Shown: in pieces, positions 1 through 10,794 of the stretch
How the letters are laid out: every line of letters begins with the position of its first letter
Numbering within the stretch: position 1 is the stretch's first letter
DNA from: Hybos culiciformis
Lineage: Eukaryota > Arthropoda > Insecta > Diptera > Hybotidae
DNA length: 64,000 nucleotides
Reading direction: 5' to 3'
NCBI GenBank assembly: GCA_964007475.1
Contig: OZ023273.1
Location: forward strand, 81,446,598-81,510,597
Translations under genes and position numbers: made by a program
The notes under the pieces: model-generated
What the model saw: the letters and a program-made list of their open reading frames with translations, nothing else
Databases searched by the model: none
What the model was told of the DNA's origin: nothing

Positions 1-2296
1 AATGTGAAATTTGTAGGTAAGTAAGTTTTTTGTCGAATGTAAATCCTAGATATTTTGCCTGATCTGACAATGGTATAGCTATGTTATCTATTTCTAATTC
101 TGCATTCGGGAGAAAAATTGATTTGCGTTTTCTAGTGATATAAAAAGTTTGTGTTTTCGAAGGATTGATCATTATTTTCCATTTATAAAAATAAGAGGAA
201 AGTAAAGATAATCCTCAGTGAAGATTATACATATAATAAATTTATTGAATATAATTCTGAAGAATAAACTGCTGTATCATCTGCAAATACAGATATACAA
301 CAATTTTCCGGTATGGGTATATCAGAAGTGAATATTCCATAAAGTGTAGGGGAAATAACAGAACCCTGAGGGACTCCCGCAGTTATTGGTCTAAATTCAG
401 ATTTTGCACCTAGAACAAAAACCTGGAAATAACGATTGGTTAAAAAACTTTTAATCATGCCAATAATTGAAGTTGGAAAATTTAGTATTATTAGTTTGTA
501 GATCAGCGCACAGCGCAATGTGCAAAACTGAATCGAAAGCAGCTTGTATATCTAACAGCACTAAGCCAGTTGATTTTTGGGCCTGGAAGTTTTCTTTAAC
601 ATGGTTTTTTAATCGAATTAAGGGTTGATTACTATTATGTTGTTTCCGGAAACCAAACTGTTCGTTTGGGAGTATATTATTCCTATCCATGAACTTTATT
701 AATTCTAAATTAATTAATTTCTCTAATATTTTGCCGAAAATAGGTAGCTAACTTATAGGCCTATATGAAGCTGCATCGTTCGTAGGTTTGTTAGGCTTGC
801 AAATAGCTATAACTTCAGCTATTTTCCACGAGTCTGGAAAGTAACTAAGTTTAAAACAGGAATTTAGTATAAGTGTTAGGAAAACAAGAGCTTTTTTCTG
901 TAAATTTTTTATACAACTTCCATTTATGTTATCTGGCCCACTTGCTTTTTTTACTTTAATATCCCGTATTAGAGATTTAACTTGTTTAACTTGAATTTGA
1001 GAGTTATGATCTGTGTGGTTTGTATTTTGGAACTCGGAAACAGAGTCTTCAACTAAATTAATTGTACTATTGTCGCTAAGATTTTGTGATACTAAATTGT
1101 TTGAAGAGAACTTATCTGCTAAAATTTCTGATATTTCTATAGGTGTGATATATTTCGTGTTGTTATGGACTATGGGATGGATTTTTTTACTTTTATTTTT
1201 AATTATTTTGGTGATATTCCAGAATGGTTTTGTCCCTTTTTCTAATGTGGAAAGCTTGTTGTTCCACTTGGTATTCCTGTACTCGAAAATATACTTTTGA
1301 ATTTCAGAGTTCAAAATATTTAGTTCGGATTTTAAAGTTCGAGTTCTGCACCTAATATATTGGCGTCGTACTCTATTTCGAAAGTTTATGATGTTCATAA
1401 TGACTCTAGGCAGTTTTTCGTGGGTTTTGATGTTAGGGTTTAATTTAGATACGTTTCTTTCTACACTACTATATATAGTTTCTTCTAGTAGACTTATCAA
1501 ATTATCTACTTCGTTTGATGTAGTTATGTTGTTAATATTGAAGTTATTGTTTCTATATAAGTCTTTTATCTTGTTTTTTATAAAACTCTTATAATTATCC
1601 CAGTTTGTATTTGCAAAGTTGTATTTGTAATTTAGTTTTAATATAGGTGTTTGGTTCAAGATTATACTCACGGGTAAGTGGTCAGAGCTTAATTGAGTGA
1701 GAGTAGTTGGTTGAGTTAAATAATTCGAAAAATTTGTTAGAATATGTCAAGGGTGGATGGGTCTGAGTTAGAAGAATTTGATATATATGTAAAATTTAGT
1801 GGGTATAATATTTCCATTTGAGAAGTTAAAGAAATGTCATTTAATATATTACCCCAGGCGTTGTTTCTGGAGCAATACCAGGTAGGGTAACGACAGTTAA
1901 GATCGCCTCCTATTAAATAGTTTCTATTATTGCGTGTAAGTTTTTTCATATCATTATTAAATAAATTTTTGTTAAAAGAATTTGAATTGCCACCAGGAAA
2001 ATATGCTGAAGTTATTTCTAATTTGGTACTATTTTCTAAGTTAATTTCTATACTGATTGTTTCAATTAATTTTCTTAAAGGTAATAAATTATGTGCAATA
2101 TTTTTTTTAACTATAATAGCTACACCACCTCCCCTAGATGAGGTTCTGTCATTTCTGTAAATAGTATAATTATTATTGGCTAAAGAAATGCTTGGATTTA
2201 ACCATGACTCTGTAAGTAGACAAATATCAATTCTATTCTTATGTAAAAAATTAAAAAATTCCAGTGATTTATTTCGAACAGCTCTCGCGTTCCAAG
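1..2296 (-). pseudogene. Jockey-type ORF2: endonuclease plus reverse transcriptase, broken
   Basis: This is the pol-like protein that nicks target DNA and reverse transcribes the element RNA. Reading right to left, an APE-type endonuclease starts just beyond the MITE (WNARAVRNK, with the first residues at 3165-3184), passes TESW and GGDLNCRYPTW near 1900, and ends at SSDHLPV near 1690. A linker leads to RT block KASGPDNI near 960 and SYRPIS near 750. The fingers/palm follow (NEQFGFR, LLDIQAAFDSV near 560), then GVPQGSVISP near 375 and FADDTA near 285. The thumb (INPSKTQ, YLGF) is at 170-40. Damage: a frameshift near 1710, an in-frame stop near 750, a frameshift near 520, and another near 225. 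The C-terminus lies outside the window. Confidence 0.85.
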
Positions 2297-2298
2297 TA

Positions 2299-3162
2299 TA
2301 GTACGATTCAAATCACTTGTCATATTTTAATATAAAGTTTTCCCTTTCCATTAAAAAGATTTTGTCTGTTTTGTGATTTTCTCCTACATATCAAATATTT
2401 TAGTTTCCGTGATTAAAAAAGAGCTTTTCATATTTCAAAAGTTTCAAAAATGAAGCACACAATTTCGTTTTTAAAATAAAATTTATATTTGCAATTTAAT
2501 AAACTTCAATAAAAACCAAATGCTTACTTTTGTTCCATAGAACTGTATTACCACGAAAAAACATTTTTTTCATGAAAAATTTATTAATAATTTCAGTATT
2601 TTTGTATATTTGCACAGCAATAAATGTTTTTATCTAAATTCCTATTAAAATTTACTAATAATATGTAAATTATATATAATTTAGTTGATCAAAAAATTTT
2701 AAGAAACTTAATGAATACGTATTTATTAAATTTAAAGTTTTTTATATGAAGTAAACTATTTTAAGGATCACATTTGTAAAATTAAAATAAAATTGTAATC
2801 AGTGTTGCAAAATGAAATATTTTATTGTTTTGTAGAACTTTTTTTTAATTTTAATTTTTCTATATTTCAAATAATATAATAAATATTATAATATAAAATT
2901 TTAGGTACTAGCCTACTGTACAATTTTAGAAAATTTCAAAAGGTAACAATATGAGTAAAAAATTAAAATATTTAGTGCCCTTCTAATCACAGAAGTATAA
3001 GGACGTAAGGACTATTTTTTTTCTTGAAAACTCAGATAAACTTGTGTGAGCCAGAAAGAGAAAAATATACAAAACAATTTATAAAAAAAGCTTAAGCCAA
3101 AATTTTATTAAAATTTTACCCTCTCTTAAAAGCACATAGGACAAGTGATTTGAATCGTACTA
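2299..3162. mobile_element. MITE inserted in the Jockey ORF2 start, TA target duplication
   Basis: The terminal inverted repeats are TAGTACGATTCAAATCACTT at the left and its complement at the right, both next to TA (2297-2298 and 3163-3164). Removing 2299-3162 plus one TA joins the ORF1 end to the WNAR start of the endonuclease. TA duplication and the long terminal repeat fit a Tc1/mariner-type non-autonomous element. No transposase frame is seen in its 864 bp, which are AT-rich. A shorter relative sits at 47734-47917 and shares the termini and the inner block TTTCCCTTTCCATTA. Confidence 0.85.
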
Positions 3163-3184
3163 TACTAATGTTAGTTTATTTGAA

Positions 3185-4198
3185 TTATTCATTGTAAAGA
3201 TACTTATTTTTGCAAGAACTTAGTCTTGATAACATTTCTTTAATTAAAGCTTGGAGCTCGTTCTGGGAAAATAGATCACTGGAACTTCCAGACTGATTTA
3301 CATTTCCAAATTTACAAACATTACTATAAGAAAATTTCTGATTTACATGATTATTACTATTAGTATTATTACTATTAGAATTGAAAATATTAGGAAAATT
3401 TTTTTGGCCTAAATCAATAGGATTGTTAAATTGTTTAAAATTAACTGACTTTCTGTTGCTTGATAACATTTTATTATGATACATATTTGGACAATCTTTA
3501 GAATTTGATTTATGATTACCACCACATCCAGCACATTTTGGTTGGTTAACATCGGAAGTACACTTTGAAGTTGGATTTGCGCCGGCACAAATAGCACAAT
3601 GAGTTTTTAAGTGGCAAGATAAGCTGCCATGGCCATACATTTGGCAGTTATGACATTGGGTGAGCTTTCGATTGGTAGTCCCAGCGAATAACTTAATTCT
3701 TAATTCAGCTAATTTAATTGTGCCTTTTTTTAAGTACACGATATATAAAAATATTTTATTTCCAATCATTGATTGCCTTACTATTTTTTTAACATCGAGA
3801 CATTGCAACCCTCCCTTTAAAAGCTCACCTTTGAAGACATTGGTATCCATATCTTCCAGACCACTAAGCACCACTTTATAGGGGTAGTCGGTTTTTTTTT
3901 GATGAGTGAAATATTCATATCCATTCTTTTGGAATAACGAACAGACGCCTTGGTAAGACGTTTCAGACTCGCAAAATAAATTGATGCCAATTGTAAGAAT
4001 TTTGACTTTGTAGTCAGAGATTTCGTTTGCTGTCAATAATTTATTGATGTCAGCTAAACTACGTTTTACAACACATATTGGTGGTAATTTTAATTTCGTT
4101 GCCGGTGATTCAGTGGGCTTACTAGATTCAGAATCCTTCGTTGGTTGATCTTCTGATATCAGCGTTTGAAGAAGGGCGAAACGATTCTCCCTTTTCAT
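3185..4198 (-). CDS. Jockey-type ORF1 (gag-like nucleic-acid-binding protein), 337 aa, intact
   Basis: ORF1 proteins of Jockey elements bind the element RNA and carry it to the nucleus. This frame is open for 337 codons. Residues 39-43 read PPICV, the start of the pre-knuckle domain typical of these proteins. Three zinc knuckles follow at about 182-195 (C-x2-C-x4-H-type, CHNCQMYGHGSLSC), 201-213 (CAIC...C) and 222-236 (CAGC...H...C). A serine/asparagine-rich tail ends at residue 337. The stop lies next to the start of the endonuclease frame, as expected for a dicistronic LINE. The intact ORF1 beside a ruined ORF2 is notable, since decay usually hits both. It could be young, or simply lucky. 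Start chosen at the first ATG of the open frame. Confidence 0.85.
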   Translation of the reverse strand: MKRENRFALLQTLISEDQPTKDSESSKPTESPATKLKLPPICVVKRSLADINKLLTANEISDYKVKILTIGINLFCESETSYQGVCSLFQKNGYEYFTHQKKTDYPYKVVLSGLEDMDTNVFKGELLKGGLQCLDVKKIVRQSMIGNKIFLYIVYLKKGTIKLAELRIKLFAGTTNRKLTQCHNCQMYGHGSLSCHLKTHCAICAGANPTSKCTSDVNQPKCAGCGGNHKSNSKDCPNMYHNKMLSSNRKSVNFKQFNNPIDLGQKNFPNIFNSNSNNTNSNNHVNQKFSYSNVCKFGNVNQSGSSSDLFSQNELQALIKEMLSRLSSCKNKYLYNE

Positions 4199-4421
4199 AT
4201 TAGATTCATAATTTTTAGTAGAAAAAGGTTTTTTGTATTGAAACTCATGTGAGTTAACATCTGTAAATAAAGCACGTTTTTTCCTAATTATTTTGCTTTG
4301 TGTTGTTTATTCAATACAATAACTTCTTTATTCTTTTTTATTTTATAATTATTTTTAATATTCTCAAAATTTCGTAAATTTGATGCGTTTGATCTTATCA
4401 CTGAGAGTGGTAATATCATAC
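4199..4421. other. AT-rich spacer between LINE and Harbinger fragment
   Basis: No reading frame, repeat end or RNA signal is recognised. It probably contains the 5' leader of the Jockey-like element, but the end of that leader cannot be placed. Confidence 0.5.
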
Positions 4422-5079
4422 TGTGTTGGAACTATTGACGGAAAACATATTTAAATATCGAAACAAATTTTTATAATTACAAAAATTTTTTTTAGTATTG
4501 TTCTGTTAGCTGTTTGCGATGCTAATTGCATATTCACCATGGTTGATGTCGGAGGATATGGGACCCAAAGCGAAGGAGGTAAATTAAACTAAATAATATT
4601 TTTAATAATTATTAAAATATTTGAAATTTTAGGAATTTTAAGAGAAAGAAACTTTATTGCGAAAGCTTAGATTTGCCGCCTGAAAAGAAAATATTTAATT
4701 ACAGAATATCGCACTTGCTTAAACGCATCACTAAATAATGCGAAAAAGGTAAAATAAATAAATATAAGTCTATAACTATGGTAACTATGGTATTATAATT
4801 GTATATATTTTAGATACCATTAGCATGTATTTTGTTGCACAACTTCATCAAGCTATATATAGAAGCAAACAAACAATATTGTCCGCCATAGATCGCGAAG
4901 ATGAAAATGGCAATATTATACCTGGTAATTGGAGGGCAGAATTAGCAGGGTACCGAGTTTTACCAAAAGTTAGATTGGGATTAAATAATTCTTCAAAAGA
5001 AGGTTTTTCAATAAGAGATAATTTAAGAAATTTTTTTTTAACGAACGGAGTTATTGAATTACAAAATAAAATTCAATAA
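4422..5079 (+). pseudogene. PIF/Harbinger (DDE_Tnp_4 type) transposase remnant
   Basis: The nuclease of PIF/Harbinger elements cuts and joins DNA at 3-bp targets. Translation in shifting frames gives the family blocks in order. CVGTIDGKH (4422) contains the first catalytic Asp. [11 protein letters not shown] and [13 protein letters not shown] follow near 4500-4580. Then come SLDLPPEKKIFNYRIS near 4670 and ACILLHNFI near 4825. The end is DREDENGNIIPGNWRAE near 4895-4950. The gaps at 4580-4630 and 4748-4812 begin GTAAA and end TTTTAG, so they may be introns. Damage: an in-frame TAA after IDGKHI, loss of the part before SIVLL, loss of the middle, and a frameshift after YCPP near 4883. The DNA-binding partner gene (Myb/SANT) and the termini are not seen. 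The open frame from 4825 has a wrong-frame N-terminus. Confidence 0.82.
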
Positions 5080-5394
5080 TATAATTCAAAAGACAATAAT
5101 AATAAGTTATTATACGAAATTTAAATTAAAAAATATTTTTCTTTTTTTTTTTTTTTTGCAACTTTTTGTTATTTTTTTTTTACAGAAAAAATAAAATATC
5201 AATAATTCAATTCACATTAACAAAATTGTCGATTTTTTGTCTTTGTTGGTTATAAAGATTTTATTTGAAGTAAGCATTTAATTTAATGATGATAATGTTC
5301 TTTTTCTTAAAGTTTCTGTTATTGCTTATGTGAAATGGTTTGATTGCTATAAAATATATAGAAATTAAATTTATTTATCATTCTGCATACTTTA
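5080..5394. other. AT-rich intergenic DNA, nothing recognised
   Basis: Homopolymer-rich (long T runs near 5130-5180) with no coding frame or repeat ends found. It may be the 3' flank of the Harbinger remnant. Confidence 0.5.
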
Positions 5395-5402
5395 TTCTAG
5401 AA

Positions 5403-6033
5403 CAGGGGTGTCCAACTTCATTATATATAAGAGCGACTAATTTTTTTTAAAATGTGTCGTGATCGACCTTGTAAAATATTGATATTAAACACAAGCAATA
5501 CACATGTGACATACGTGAAATTATACAAAAACATATAATAAATTTAAAAGGAAGGCTGCATGTCTTCAACCATAATTTTAAAAAATAAATCTAATAATTC
5601 TTGAGTAAAGGAAGAATACCTAGTCTTAGTGAACTTTATATATGAAATAGTTCATTCAGATGAAACTTATGTTCAAATATTTGCTTCATTTGGTAATTTT
5701 GGATTAATATTTATGATTCAGCTATTTCCTAAAATCTTCCTCGAATTCTCTTGTATGTAAGATTAAGATTACATTAGTTTTTAGAGTTATGATTTCATCC
5801 AACCTATTTTTTTTCTAGTATAAATGTGACCTCAATTTTTTACAACATTACGTATGAATCGTTTTTAATAGGAAAAGGATACACATCAAAATGATTTCAA
5901 TGATGTGAACGAATAAGATTGAATAAGTAATGTTAACGTTTATAACTATTTGCATCATCTGCAACCGGTTGATCGATCAAAAATTCGTTCGTGATCGAAC
6001 GATCGATCGCGATCGACGTGTTGGCCATTCCTG
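5403..6033. mobile_element. hAT-type MITE, 631 bp
   Basis: The ends are CAGGGGTGTCCAAC at the left and GTTGGCCATTCCTG at the right, the start/end pattern common in hAT elements. They are flanked by TTCTAGAA (5395-5402) and CTCTAGAA (6034-6041), an 8-bp target duplication with one mismatch. Subterminal GATCGATC/GATCGCGATCGAC words are visible near 5990-6015. No transposase frame is recognisable, so it is non-autonomous. Confidence 0.85.
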
Positions 6034-6041
6034 CTCTAGAA

Positions 6042-7177
6042 TATTATTTTAAATGCAATAAACTTAATCACAAAATTGTAGTTCAAAAAATAAAACAAGT
6101 TTTTGTTAATTTTTTTTTAATTTAAATTTATTTTTTCCAAAAAATTTTTAGTATAATAAAATTATTATGAAATAAATAAAAATAAATAAATATTATGAAA
6201 TAAATAAAAAATCACAAATAATCACAAACAATATTGCAAAATTAAAATTTAAAAAAACTAACAAGAGTAAATAAAATGTCGACAAAAAATAATTATGAGT
6301 CCATGAATACATCATCGACATCAACATCGTTTATTTATTTATTTTACATAGCTTAATTGCAAGCATTTCTTACTCTAATATAATTTTGTTGAAATATGTA
6401 CAAACATATGCAATATATATTTTAATTATTAGTTTTAAATATTATTAACAGAGAATTTTTTTTTTAAGTCCATTATTTGGCATAAATATTTAATAATTTT
6501 TTTTTTCAGCCTTAATTTTATTTTCTACCCTGAAACGTTTGAGTAGACCTTTCATAAAAATTCCAGTTTCAACCACTTGAAGTTGTTCTGAGGTCGATAT
6601 ATTTTTTTAAAGACCAAATGGTATCCAGTAACTGGAATGCAATCATTTCATTTTCGGTGTCGGTTTCCAGTATTTTTATTTTTTTGGAGCTGATGATAAT
6701 GCTGATTAAGTAGGTCGAGATGTTAACGCTGATAGTGATGGTGACGGCGATCGTCACGGGAATGGGATGGGATTACTTTCCAAATTCTCATCCCAAGAAT
6801 TGGAAAGCTTCAAAATAATTTCTGAATCCATTTCAAGATCATTTTCAAAGTTCCCAACAGTTCTAAAAAAAAAATATTTTTTTTTAAATTTGGCTTTAAA
6901 TTCTTAAATAATGAAAAAATTTGATTATGTTTGATAACAAAAATGGTAAGCAAAATTTTGGATTGTCAAGAATGAAAATCTGTTTTTTTGATAATTTTTG
7001 CAAAACAAAGAATTTTCGAAATTAAATTAAAAATGTGAAAAAAATTCTTGAAAACGAAACATTCAGGAAAACGAGCGTTAGGTCTCAATATATTAAAAAA
7101 AAAACAAATTAATTCATATTTTATTGAATCTATAGATTCTTTTTTTTAACTCTTGGTAGAACTGGTTAATCATTTTA
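6042..7177. other. AT-rich intergenic DNA
   Basis: A/T runs dominate. A slightly more complex stretch near 6540-6850 contains only a 62-codon open frame without similarity that I recognise. No element boundaries were found. Confidence 0.5.
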
Positions 7178-7293
7178 AATTTTAAAAAAATTTTTTTATA
7201 TTAAAAACTCTTGTATGTTCTACAATTTAATTTATTTACTTTTCAATAATTTATAAAAGAATTTTTACAAAATTTAAAAAATACATTAATTAA

Positions 7294-7336
7294 TTTGTCG
7301 ACTAGTTTCGACTTATTAAGTCATCATCTGGACAAA
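7294..7336 (-). ncRNA. hammerhead-ribozyme-like motif, Penelope tail (minus copy)
   Basis: On the minus strand: stem I TTTGTC pairs with GACAAA. The core CAGATGA is followed by T, then stem II GACTT-AAT-AAGTC, then GAAAC, a very short stem III region, and the cut-site triplet GTC. Penelope elements are known to carry hammerhead motifs with short stem III in their terminal parts. The invariant U of CUGAUGA is A here and one extra U follows, so activity is doubtful. Confidence 0.55.
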
Positions 7337-7448
7337 GACTGATTTTAACAACACAAATAGTACCAGATGTTTTTTGTTTATAAAATATTTTTATTTTTAT
7401 TTTTATTTTAATTATTAAACAATAGGAAAGAGGAATCAATTAGAAAAA

Positions 7449-9420
7449 TCAAAATAAAAGTGGACTATTATTATTAAAGTCGATTTGATGATTCATTAGG
7501 TTTAAATTTCTTGATCTAGCTCTTTTTATTTCACTTATTTCATATTTATCTAAAACTAAATTATTATTGTGTATATGGTGTATCAATTTTATGTTTTCGT
7601 CAATATTATGTTTATTATTTATTGCATGTTGTGCTACGGCAGAGTCAGGATTTTCTTTATATGTGTCTTTTAAATGGTCTATTAATCTAGTTTTTAAATT
7701 ACGTCTGGTTTTACCAATATAAATTGCATCACAGTCTTTGCAATTTATTTGGTAAACTCCCGGTTTTTCTTTTAAATCTAATGTGGGCTTCAATTTATTA
7801 TTAACAAATAAATTCCTTAAAATATTACTGTTGAAAAAGGATATATTTTTATCTCTTTTTCTAACAATAGTCCGAAATTTTTCAGAAATACCTTGTAAAT
7901 AAGGTAACCTCACCCATTTATTATTGTCCGTATTATTTTCCGGGAAAATAGATTTGATTGCTATTTTTCTTTTCTTTTTTCTTAACAAATTATATATTAT
8001 TTTAGACTTATAACCATTATTTTTTGCAATCATGACAATAGTGTCTAATTCTTTTTTGAAATTATACTTATTAAGAGGAACTTTAATTAATCTGTCTAAC
8101 ATAGAATGAAAAGAGGACAACTTAGTTGACCAAGGATGTTGAGACAGAGAAGGGATGATATTATCAGTAAAAGTACTCTTCCTGAAAATATCAAACTCAA
8201 TAGAGTTTTTAGATTTGTTTATAGAAATTGATAGATCGAGGAAATTTATTTTATCTCCTCCCACCTCAACAGTGAATTCTATATTAGGGTGTATATTATT
8301 TAAGAGTTTACTAAGGAACATTTTCACATGCCGTTCTGTACCAGTACACAAACACAACACATCATCAACATATCCTAACCATAATTTAATATTTGACATA
8401 AAATTGTTTACTGAATTAAAAAGTGTATTTTCAAAAAAGTTCATGAAGAACTCCGCACCAAAAGGAGAAAAAGGAGAACCCATAGCTAAGCCCTCTTTTT
8501 GTTCATAAAATTTGTCATTGAAATAAAAGTAATTTTGAAAAAGGCAAATTTTAATTAATTCTATTAATTGTTTACTTAAATTTTGATCCGGTATTTTATA
8601 CCTTATGTCATCACATAATAATTCAAACAAAAAATCAGTTGGTACAGAAGGGAACAAACTTTTTACATCAAAAGATATTAATTTCGCATTTTTTGGATGT
8701 TTTTTAATCTATCGACTAGATCAAGAGAATTTTTTAATGAATATCTTGGTTTAAAATTTAATAAATTACTTAAAATTACTACTAACTCTTTACATAGTTT
8801 TTGATTTGGTGCATTACTAGCACTGGAAACAGGTCTGAAGCTTAATACATCTTTATGTAGTTTAGGCAACCCATTTAAAATGGGGGCAGAAGGATTACTA
8901 TTTTTAAGTAAGAAAGTTTTATTATTATCAAAAACTAACTTGCTTTTATTTATTATATTTGCCACTTGTTTTTTATATTTGAGGGTTGGATCTTTTTTCA
9001 ATTCACAAATTCTCATTTGTCCTAAACAATCATACATCATATTTATATAAAAATCTTTTTCTAATAATGTTACACAATTACCTTTATCACTCTTACATAC
9101 AATTAAATTATTTTCTTTTATTTTATTTTTTAAACCTAACAATATTTTTCTATCATCACAGCTGTTTTTTGTTGTTGATAAAACTTTTAATTCTTCCTTT
9201 ATTATTTTGGCACAATCAGATTTTCCTTCCATATCATTCACCGAAATATCTAAATGTATCGCAAGATCTCTTAAGTGAGAGACTTTTGTTTGTAATGGAG
9301 GTGCGTAATTTAGACCATTATTAAGTAGTTTAATTTCTTTTTCGCTTAAATCAGTGTTTGTCAAATTTTTAACTCTTACGTGGAATTCTGAAGTTTGTGA
9401 TGTTAAATTATCATATCGTT
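7449..9420 (-). pseudogene. Penelope RT + GIY-YIG endonuclease ORF, one frameshift
   Basis: This single-ORF protein copies element RNA with a telomerase-related RT and cuts target DNA with a GIY-YIG nuclease. The frame reads SEKEIKLLNNGLNY near 9340, CKSDKGNCV near 9090, GLPKLHKDV near 8860 and SFRPVSSA near 8830. It continues with FDVKSLFPSVP near 8660, GLAMGSPFSPFGAEFF near 8470, YVDDVL near 8370, and GVYQINCKDC...YIGKTRRNLKTRL near 7760-7690, the GIY-YIG core. One lost A in the A-run near 8703 shifts the frame between the two open parts (8678-9420 and 7449-8677); otherwise no stop is seen. The N-terminus is missing at the junction with the inverted copy: the open frame continues to 9655 only because it reads antisense through that copy. 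Nearly intact, so recent. Confidence 0.88.
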
Positions 9421-9422
9421 GT

Positions 9423-10357
9423 AAATTATGGTTAGGATATGTTGATGATGTGTTGTGTTTGTGGACTGGTACAGAACGGCATGTGAAAATGTTCCTTAGT
9501 AAAATCTTAAATAATATACACCCTAATATAGAATTCACTGTTGAGGTGGGAGGAGATAAAATAAATTTCCTCGATCTATCAATTTCTATAAACAAATCTA
9601 AAAACTCTATTGAGTTTGATATTTTCAGGAAGAGTACTTTTACTGATAATATCATCCCTTCACTGTCTCAACATCCTTGGTCAACTAAGTTGTCCTCTTT
9701 TCATTCTATGTTAGACAGATTAATTAAAGTTCCTCTTAATAAGTATAATTTCAAAAAAGAATTAGACACTATTGTCATGATTGCAAAAAATAATGGTTAT
9801 AAGTCTAAAATAATATATAATTTGTTAAGAAAAAAGAAAAGAAAAATAGCAATCAAATCTATTTTCCCGGAAAATAATACGGACAATAATAAATGGGTGA
9901 GGTTACCTTACAAGGTATTTCTGAAAAATTTCGGACTATTGTTAGAAAAAGAGATAAAAATATATCCTTTTTCAACAGTAATATTTTAAGGAATTTATTA
10001 GTTAATAATAAATTGAAGCCCACATTAGATTTAAAAGAAAAACCGGGCGTTTACCAAATAAATTGCAAAGACTGTGATGCAATTTATATTGGTAAAACCA
10101 GACGTAATTTAAAAACTAGATTAATAGACCATTTAAAAGACACATATAAAGAAAATCCTGACTCTGCCGTAGCACAACATGCAATAAATAATAAACATAA
10201 TATTGACGAAAACATAAAATTGATACACCATATACACAATAATAATTTAGTTTTAGATAAATATGAAATAAGTGAAATAAAAAGAGCTAGATCAAGAAAT
10301 TTAAACCTAATGAATCATCAAATCGACTTTAATAATAATAGTCCACTTTTATTTTGA
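9423..10357 (+). pseudogene. Penelope RT/GIY-YIG, 5'-truncated inverted copy
   Basis: It starts abruptly at WLGYVDDVLCL, the RT catalytic block, and runs through the RT thumb and linker to the GIY-YIG domain, ending with the same C-terminal residues as the minus copy (NNNSPLLF). Relative to that copy, 4 bp are missing near 9911, so the frame changes between WVRLPY and QGISEKF. It cannot make an active RT because motifs before YVDD are absent. The GIY-YIG half (about 9920-10357) is still an open frame of some 145 codons. Junction homology with the other arm starts at AAATTATGG (9423). Confidence 0.85.
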
Positions 10358-10463
10358 TTTTTCTAATTGATTCCTCTTTTCTATTGTTTAATAATTAAAA
10401 TAAAAATAAAAATATTTTATAAACAAAAAACATCTGGTACTATTTGTGTTGTTAAAATCAGTC

Positions 10464-10506
10464 TTTGTCCAGATGATGACTTAATAAGTCGAAACTAGTC
10501 GACAAA
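10464..10506 (+). ncRNA. hammerhead-ribozyme-like motif, Penelope tail (plus copy)
   Basis: This is identical to the motif at 7294-7336 and lies at the same place in the inverted copy, after the coding region. Stem I, the CAGATGA core, stem II, GAAAC and GTC are all in place. The same U-to-A core change is present, so it predates the duplication. Confidence 0.55.
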
Positions 10507-10624
10507 TTAATTAATGTATTTTTTAAATTTTGTAAAAATTCTTTTATAAATTATTGAAAAGTAAATAAATTAAATTGTAGAACATACAAGAGTTTTTAAT
10601 ATAAAAAAATTTTTTTAAAAATTT

Positions 10625-10794
10625 AAAAAAATTAATTCATTTAAAAAAAATTAATCGAGCGAGAAATTTCAGAAAAGGTAACGAAGATTTAAAAAAACTG
10701 ATTAGGTACAGATTTTTTCCAACGTGATGACGTACGTTAGCAGGATTACATAAAAAATCTGTTCTCGAAAATTCTTTGATTAAAATTTTTTATC
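10625..10794. other. flank of the Penelope copy
   Basis: AT-rich at first, then more complex (10680-10794). It may include upstream parts of the pseudogene that starts near 10795. Confidence 0.4.

Larger units (their letters stand above)
1..4250 (-). mobile_element. Jockey-like non-LTR retrotransposon, 3' end beyond the window
   Basis: Two consecutive minus-strand reading regions define this element: a gag-like ORF1 with zinc knuckles (3185-4198), then an endonuclease/RT ORF2 that runs off the window at position 1. The order ORF1, endonuclease, RT and the sequences WNAR, SDHLP and FADD fit the Jockey clade. The copy is interrupted by a MITE at 2299-3162. ORF1 is open but ORF2 has stops and frameshifts, so the copy is dead for its own movement. 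The 5' edge is set only by the ORF1 start, and the sequence upstream (4199-4421) shows no clear boundary. Confidence 0.88.
7178..10624. mobile_element. Penelope-like element: minus copy plus inverted truncated copy, head to head
   Basis: Positions 7178-8387 reappear as the reverse complement at 9423-10624, about 1.2 kb arms. Between them lies the RT N-terminal part of the minus copy (8388-9422). The result is one longer copy pointing left and one 5'-truncated copy pointing right, joined at their 5' sides. Partial tandem or inverted copies are a known habit of Penelope elements. The arms carry small differences (a 4-bp deletion near 9911, single changes such as C/W at the YVDD block), so they are not a sequencing artefact of one arm. 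Outer edges are set by where arm similarity ends. Confidence 0.88.

Noticed and set aside
4825..4882. ATG start of the 84-codon frame as a real protein start
   Set aside because: The neighbouring frame reads the conserved ACILLHNFI block of Harbinger transposases, so the true reading comes from upstream and shifts frame near 4883.
6569..6757. 62-codon minus frame rich in Ile/Thr/Ser
   Set aside because: No recognised similarity and no supporting signals.
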